Shown here: in pieces, positions 58,224-64,000 of the stretch
Layout: each line of letters starts with the position of its first letter
Numbering within the stretch: position 1 is the first letter of the stretch
Source: Diphasiastrum complanatum
Lineage: Eukaryota; Streptophyta; Lycopodiopsida; Lycopodiales; Lycopodiaceae
Assembly: GCA_029204225.1 (NCBI GenBank)
Contig: CM055111.1
Span: 15,813,207 to 15,877,206, forward strand
Reading direction: 5' to 3'
DNA: 64,000 nucleotides
The notes under the pieces: model-generated
What the model was told of the DNA's origin: nothing
Databases searched by the model: none
What the model saw: only the letters and a program-made list of their open reading frames with translations
Position numbers and translations under genes: made by a program

Positions 58224-59300
58224 TGTGAGAAAGAAGTGTGCAGAAGATAGGTCGAACTAAAAAAAAAGCGAACTCGAATGAAAATTATTCGAACATCTAG
58301 AAAAAAAACTTTTCATCCGCATGACTACACCTATCAATTTCAAACGAAACAATGGTTATAAAAATCATGTTTGAAATTATAGTAACTAGCTTTGAAACAA
58401 TCAGTACTATAGTGATTACGTAGCCAAACAATAATGCATTGAAATATCAGACAAATAATTTGCCGAGAATCACTAGAGAAATAATTAGTCATGAAAAACT
58501 ATAGAAATGCATACATTCTAAGACGAAGTTGAACGCAATAAAAGATAGTATTGATTCAGTATAAAAACAAAATAGAAGTAAATGAGTACAATAAGTTGCG
58601 AATCAAAGCCGCGTACTCCATGCTATCTCTGAGCAGCTAAAATGAAAGTCTGAATTAAGCGCAATGCTGATAAGCAATAGCAATATCTAAAACAACTCTA
58701 AGAAGTGAGCTAGAATGCTCAGGAGCTTCTTCATTGATTTTTGAACTTCTTAACTTGAAAACTGTATGAATATGAACAACTATATATACTAAGCAATTAG
58801 GTCGTTAAATGTGATCGCCAGTTGGCTGGGGTCCGCTGGCATCCATCCAGTTCCTTCTTATAAATTGATTGTTGAGAAGCAGTGGAAATTGGCCGTAAAT
58901 AGTTTGTCTGCATAAATGAACCAAATCTGTCACTCTGCAAAAATGAACTAAAATTGCCACAGGCGAAGGTGTTGCAAAAATGCGACAACATTTTGAGAAA
59001 AACCCAACAGTGTCCTTAAATCTGATATAGGGTAGCTCCATACTTTGCGAGAGTCAGTTCATGAACCTTTGAGACACTTTGAAAAAAGTGAAAAATGTGA
59101 CTCTGCATATTTACTCACAATTTTTGACAGGCGAAAAATGCGACATTGTTGTCAAACTACGTGTATTTTTGCAGACTACGTAAAAAGAATTGTAATTCTG
59201 CAGACTGTATAGAAACATGTGAAAATCCACAGAACTAGATAAACAATGGATGAGGATTAAAACCGATTAGTCGATTAGTAAGAAGGAGAATAATCCAACA
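58224..59300 (-). repeat. Copia family 2 LTR (right arm), minus strand
   Basis: Primer-binding site on the minus strand at 58223-58212, preceded by the degenerate second site near 58202; the LTR runs to ccaaca at 59300, where Helitron sequence resumes. It lacks the (CT)n run of the left copy. Confidence 0.75.
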
Positions 59301-59630
59301 TAATGAGGGATCTGATTTAGAGGAGGTCATAGAAGGTCATTCGAGCACAACTTTGACAACTTTTTTTGAGTTGAATAGAAGTGGCGATTTGGAGGCCCGA
59401 GAGTTGTTGTACCTTGCAAGACTTGTCGCTATTTTACATTTACAACAAGAGAGTGCGAAGGTGGACCCGCTAGAAATATCCATTCTGAGCAATGGACGTA
59501 TGTATTTTGACAATCCGTCCAAAGGAGCGTGATTTTATTTGCAAGTTCTTTTGCTCTCATGTCAGAGGTGCAACAAGTTTTGAGGACTTGCTTATTTGAT
59601 GGTTAGTTGTTTTTGTCGTTCAGAGATGTT
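59301..59630 (+). pseudogene. Helitron helicase scrap (right arm)
   Basis: Plus-strand GRMYFDNPSKGA, a TGA, FYLQVLLLSCQRCNKF and LFLSFRDV match the left-arm helicase read in the opposite direction. Homology stops at about 59630, where a T/G-rich stretch begins. Confidence 0.78.
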
Positions 59631-61393
59631 TTGTTTTTTGTCGTTCAGATTTTTGTTCGTTTGTTTTGTTTCTTTCGTTTGTCTTCGTTCTTTTTGTTTC
59701 TTTTGTTTCTTTTCATTTTTGCGTGCCTTTGCGGTTTGCGGTCCTGGAGGTATGTTTGCAGTTCACGAATGATTCATGAATCGTTCGTGTTGCGAGTCAA
59801 GGAACGTTGACTATCGCGAATTGTTCTCGTTCGACCTTCGCTTCTTGTTCGTGTTGCGGCAAATTTGCAGGAGTTCACCATTTCTGACAAGATGATCCAA
59901 TGCATGAACGATCTGTTAAATAGTTCTTTGCCACCAAGCATGATCTGCAACAAACATATGAAACTCAAATTATGTTTAATAAATAGATAATCCATGTTAT
60001 CAATGTAAATCAATATAAATAGATCTAGCATTCCTTGCTTTTGTAATGTTTATGTCGCATTGAAAAGTCGTCCCACCTCATATTTCACTATAAGCATACA
60101 GTGATTTCAAAAGTTCTACCTCTCCCGCTTCAGTTTTCGCATTGAGCACACCTAGATTTTCAGTCTTAAAGCTCTAGTCCCGGATTTTGGAATGAGCATG
60201 AAGAGAAGTTATTACATCTCATGCTTAACTAACCATTGTCTGAAGTCAAGCATACTAGTTAAATGTCGGGCAAGGCTGAAAACTTGCAAAACGGCAACCA
60301 AAAGTCACCAGTTTTCATTCTCTCTACGTAACCTCTCTCTAAAGTGAAATTTCTTAAAGGGCCCATTTTGAGCCCATATTTCCCCTAATGTTAGTTTTTT
60401 TTTTAAGTTTTTCAATGTGAACAAGGTCCATATGCAAGGAACAATTTTAGGTAACAATAAATGGGATGGTTATTAAAATATGTGCATATCTGCGTATTTT
60501 GTTAGTAATCAAATTGTTGAAAGGCTAAAGTTCGGAGTACATGTGGTCCGCACGGATTCTCTGTTTGCATTTTGGCTAGAAGAATGGTGAAATCTAGCAA
60601 CCACTTGCTTTGTGCTAAATATATGAAAATGAGTTTTTCCTGTATTCTAGTTTTCTGTTGAGGTTTGGGCTTATAGGATCTATTTTTCTAGGAGTGCTCC
60701 CTATGAGGTCCAGCACTGTATACAATGCAACAGGCATGTCTGTTCTCGAGCCCTGACTTTGCATCTCATGTATCACATGTTCTTGGGACTGATTTTATCG
60801 CAGATCCAAATAACAAACTTGCTGACATAAATTATGATTTAGTATGCCACAAACACAGTTACATGATTTGGTGTTTCAAGCTTTAACCATCAGTGGTAGT
60901 CTGGTAGAGTTTTCTGAGACATTTTTAGTGGCAGAGGTTAAGGGAGTCTGGAGATGGAATTTGTCACTATGGAGTAAAGATAAGCAGGATTTTCTCTCTA
61001 TTTGCATGGTTGGGAAGTTTCTCTTATGCCTGATGATCAACATACCCATAATGCTGTTAGAAATAATTGCTGCTTGCAAAATAACGACACCCAATTTTCA
61101 CATGTAGCTGTGGCACGTCTTTTAACCAATAAGCTTTTACATGTCGTTGAAGACATTCTCTCCCTGGTTTTAAAGACACTCCACTTTGCATGCAATACCC
61201 CATTATTGTGTTTATAGCTTGAAAGGCTCTTGCTGAAATTTGTATGTTATTCCCTTCAAAATTTAAATCACAAAGACATGATGCGAAGTTTGGTATAAGA
61301 GTAATGTGTTTAGGGGACTAGAAAATTTTCAGCCAGTACTTATGTCATTTTTCTGAGAAAATGTCTGAGTAAATTTTACATTGTATTGTACAG
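59631..61393. other. T/G-rich stretch and SIN3 upstream sequence, no gene recognised
   Basis: 59615-59740 is a low-complexity ttttgtttctttcgtttg run. 60400-61393 is probably intron of the SIN3-like gene; an open stretch at 60844-61107 has no SIN3 similarity that I can see. Confidence 0.4.
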
Positions 61394-63662
61394 GGCTGTT
61401 AAATGGTGGTGCCCACAGCGATCATGATACAGACTGATGATGAAGTTGAAGAGAGCTTGCAAAAATCTACTGAAGACAGTGAGAATATTTCAGAGGCTGG
61501 TGAAGAAGTTTCAGGCAGTGCCTCAGGTGACAATGATGATGCTTCACATGAGGAGCATGAAGAGGAGGATGAAGAGGATGAGGAGCAGGAAGGAAAGGTG
61601 GAAAGGGAAGGTGAAGCAGAAGGGATGGCTGATGCTGAAGATGAAGGAGATGGCTTTTCAATGGCATCTCTTGATCGTTCTCTAGTTCTTTGTAAACCTT
61701 TGGCCGTCCATGCTACTTCCTTCGATATTGGGCCACCTTCGAAGAACAGAGTTATATTTTATGGGAATGACAGGTTTTACATTCTTTTTAAACTTTATCA
61801 GGTAATCTTGCAGCTTATGCAATCTGTCAGAATATTGACATAGAAATTGTAGCAATATGTTGTGCTTCCGCTTTTTTCTGACGTCCCAAGTCTTGATTTT
61901 GATATTTCGGTTTTGTGTTCTTATGGCTCCTACTATTACAAATCAGGATAACTAAAATGAATGTGAAAAAATGTTGCAAGCTTACTTCATTTCAAGGGCT
62001 TGATTTGGTTGTTACAAGAAGTTGAGTCCTGCTTCTTGATTCGAATACTGAACACGTGTTATCTTTGTACTCAAATTTGAAGACATTTTGCTTTTTCACT
62101 TCCCAACGTGCAGACCTTATATGAACGAATTTTTTCTGGAAAACGAATTCTATGGCAGCCGAGCAGAAGTGGAAAACATTTAAAGATGTATCCACTCCAT
62201 ATCTTTATACGAAGTACATACTGGAACTTAGTACTCTTTTCATCATGCTAGTACCTGTACATGTCTATGTTTTATTACAAGTACACCTTTTTAGAGGAAA
62301 GGTAATATTTGATTACGACTAGTCGTGAAGCATTGAATTAGCATTTATGGATTATTCTAGTCTGGTAAGAAGCGTTTTTTATTTCTCATTTGCAAAATCT
62401 ATGAACGGCAACCAGATTCATGACGGCTCTATAAAATTTCCTTGGTGAAACTGATGTCAATACAAGTTTTGAGGATGAGTGTCGGTCAATAATTGGGACG
62501 CACTCCTACATTTTGTTACTCTTGACAAGTTAATCTTCAAACTTGTGAAACATGTTCGAGAACTACTCATATCTGTTGTTTTTCTTATTTTTTTGGGATC
62601 TTTTGAAGAAAGTGTCTGCTTAGCAGTTTACTAAGTTTAACTGAGCTGACCATATTTGCTGAATTTAAAAAAAATATTTTGCAGCTTCAAACGATTGCTG
62701 CTGATGAAACGGCAAATAAACTTCTATTGCTATACACACGTGAGAAATCACGTGGAGCTTGTGGGATTATTGACATTGTTTACCATTCAAATGCATGTGT
62801 TCTCCTCCGTGATGAGAGCGTCTTTCGATTTGAGCATGTACGTGATATCTATATTTTCTCTAATGACAATGTTTCTGCTTTCTGTCTATCTCATGTTACA
62901 TGTGAGAACATGTGAATTTATGTGACAACAGAAAATATGCCCCGGTGAATTATCAGTTCAGCTAATGGAGGAGGGACCTGAGAAATTGGAGGTTCTGGCA
63001 ACTACTATTGACGAGCCTTTGCAAAATTACTTGAACGATTACTTGTTCTCAGTGCCTGAGAGGAAAGATCGTCATCATGTTTTTGCTGAAAGGTAGCTTC
63101 AGAGTTTTGCTTGGTGTCTCATAAATTTTAAGACATTGAATGAATCACCTTTGTTTGTTACTAATCAGCTCTTTACTTATCCGCAGAAATAAGCGCAAAT
63201 TCACAGATGACGAGGAATGTGAAGCTTTTATGAAGGCAACAAGAAATGTTTACGTGGTGAATGGTTTGGAGTGGAAGACAGATTGTAGGACCTCCAAGGT
63301 TTACCTTTTTTTCTAAGACTGAATTTGTACGATCACATTAGACACCCGCGTATATGCAGCTGAAAGATAGTGTGAGGCTTCTGGTGATAAACTCTTGTTT
63401 GAAAAAAAAAAGGTACTCTATTGTATTGAATGTTTTTGTTTTACTAAATAGAATGTCTCTACATTCTCTGCAGGTCTCATATGTCCTTGCTACTGAGGAT
63501 CTTCTGTACAAAAGGAAGTGGCCTAAGATGGTTAATTCTCCTGAGGTCAATAATGGAACCCGTAGCATTTCCATGACTTGTGGTTCTAGAGGATCGATAA
63601 CTAAACAAGATAGAGTTAAGCGGTTCCTTGTATGGTTGGAGGGTAAGTTGACCGAGACGTAA
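61394..63662 (+). pseudogene. SIN3-like co-repressor pseudogene, copy 2 (C-terminal seven exons)
   Basis: Exons: E1 61394-61801, E2 62114-62213, E3 62416-62553, E4 62685-62837, E5 62932-63092, E6 63187-63298, E7 63474-63662 (stop), all with GT-AG introns. E1 carries the acidic SASGDNDDASHEEHEEEDEE and EGEAEGMADAEDEGDGF segment, then LVLCKPLAVHA and RVIFYGNDRFYILFKLYQ-type sequence, characteristic of plant SIN3 just before the conserved C-terminal domain. E2 and E3 each lack one base (100 and 138 nt where 101 and 139 keep phase), and E1 begins with in-frame stops, so it is not functional as read. E6 has Trp for the Cys in NGLEC. SIN3 scaffolds histone deacetylase complexes. The 5' exons are not found upstream. 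Confidence 0.85.
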
Positions 63663-64000
63663 CAGAAGGCAATCAAAAATTTTATTCCTGCAAAAGTTCT
63701 TTCTTGTGACTGATTTTTGTTGCGTTAACCAAAGAAAGACACCTTAGTTTATGTACGTTCATGGTTGGCTATTATCAAAGCCCAAGCATTGTATGACTCA
63801 AAGTTAATGAGATAATTTTGCCAATGTTTAGGTCTTTAGATATTCAAAAGAATGTTGAGAAAATATTGATTCTGAACTTTTATTGGAGAGAATACGAGAG
63901 AGCAATACAAAATTAAGTGATGGGATAGGGGTAGTACCTATATCAATTTCTAGGATTTTTTTTTTTTGAAGAGGTTTGCATTATATTTCTTTGTCCTTGA
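63663..64000 (+). other. 3' flank of SIN3 copy 2
   Basis: It matches 51329-51660 almost base for base up to the window edge, so the duplicated segment continues beyond the window or ends close to it. No gene. Confidence 0.7.

Larger units (their letters stand above)
56010..59630 (-). repeat. Right arm of the large inverted duplication
   Basis: Reverse complement of the left arm without its middle part: 56010-57715 corresponds to 41635-39750 and 57716-59630 to 38250-36266. The join at 57715/57716 is abrupt, passing from RT on the plus strand to integrase on the minus strand. Confidence 0.85.

Noticed and set aside
60180..60300. Possible 5S rRNA-like or SINE-like segment
   Set aside because: Only a few short words resemble such sequences and no internal promoter boxes with proper spacing were found.

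Overview
The window looks like nuclear DNA of a land plant. It is AT-rich, has GT-AG introns of about 80-130 bp, carries Ty1-copia and Ty3-gypsy retrotransposons with plant-type primer-binding sites, a Helitron helicase remnant, a CACTA-type terminus, and fragments of a plant-like SIN3 co-repressor gene. A DUF7869-type relic hints at a non-seed plant, but that is a weak inference. There are no bacterial operons, no CRISPR array and no rRNA or tRNA gene that I can support. Most of the sequence is nested, broken and rearranged mobile DNA.

Layout. 1-15.2 kb: a tandem array of one young copia family in which neighbouring units share LTRs (four 737-bp LTRs; one partial, one internally deleted and two full-length internal regions). 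15.2-18.7 kb: the primer-binding site of another copia element, then a decayed DUF7869-type gene. 18.8-21.8 kb: a decayed gypsy pol with two retropepsin-like domains in a row. 21.9-25.0 kb: a cluster of TGCATG motifs, then two convergent intron-containing broken genes (an acidic protein with a GC-rich first exon, and a transposon-type protein on the minus strand). 26.8-27.3 kb: a small two-exon RING-H2 gene, the best candidate for an intact host gene. 27.9-29.0 kb: a degenerate satellite. 31.3-34.9 kb: gypsy leader and gag-protease pieces, partly in opposite orientations.

35.6-59.6 kb is built around two inverted arms (about 36.27-41.63 and 56.01-59.63 kb). Each arm holds a Helitron helicase scrap, a copia LTR with integrase sequence, and a gag-RT deletion derivative of another copia. 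The roughly 14 kb between the arms holds a very microsatellite-rich kilobase, a CACTA end, a gypsy-copia chimera, head-to-head copia leaders around captured exon-like pieces, a first copy of the SIN3 pseudogene, a minus-strand copia pol and a gypsy LTR-integrase remnant. 61.4-64.0 kb is a second, longer copy of the same SIN3 pseudogene in direct orientation.

The retroelement genes would together make virus-like particles and copy RNA into DNA, but no element here has every reading frame open. The array, the inverted arms and the duplicated pseudogene point to repeated recombination among homologous repeats. I found no clear undescribed functional system. The most unusual items are the shared-LTR array with an in-frame gag-RNase H fusion, the double-protease gypsy relic, and the convergent two-gene cassette at 22.4-25.0 kb.
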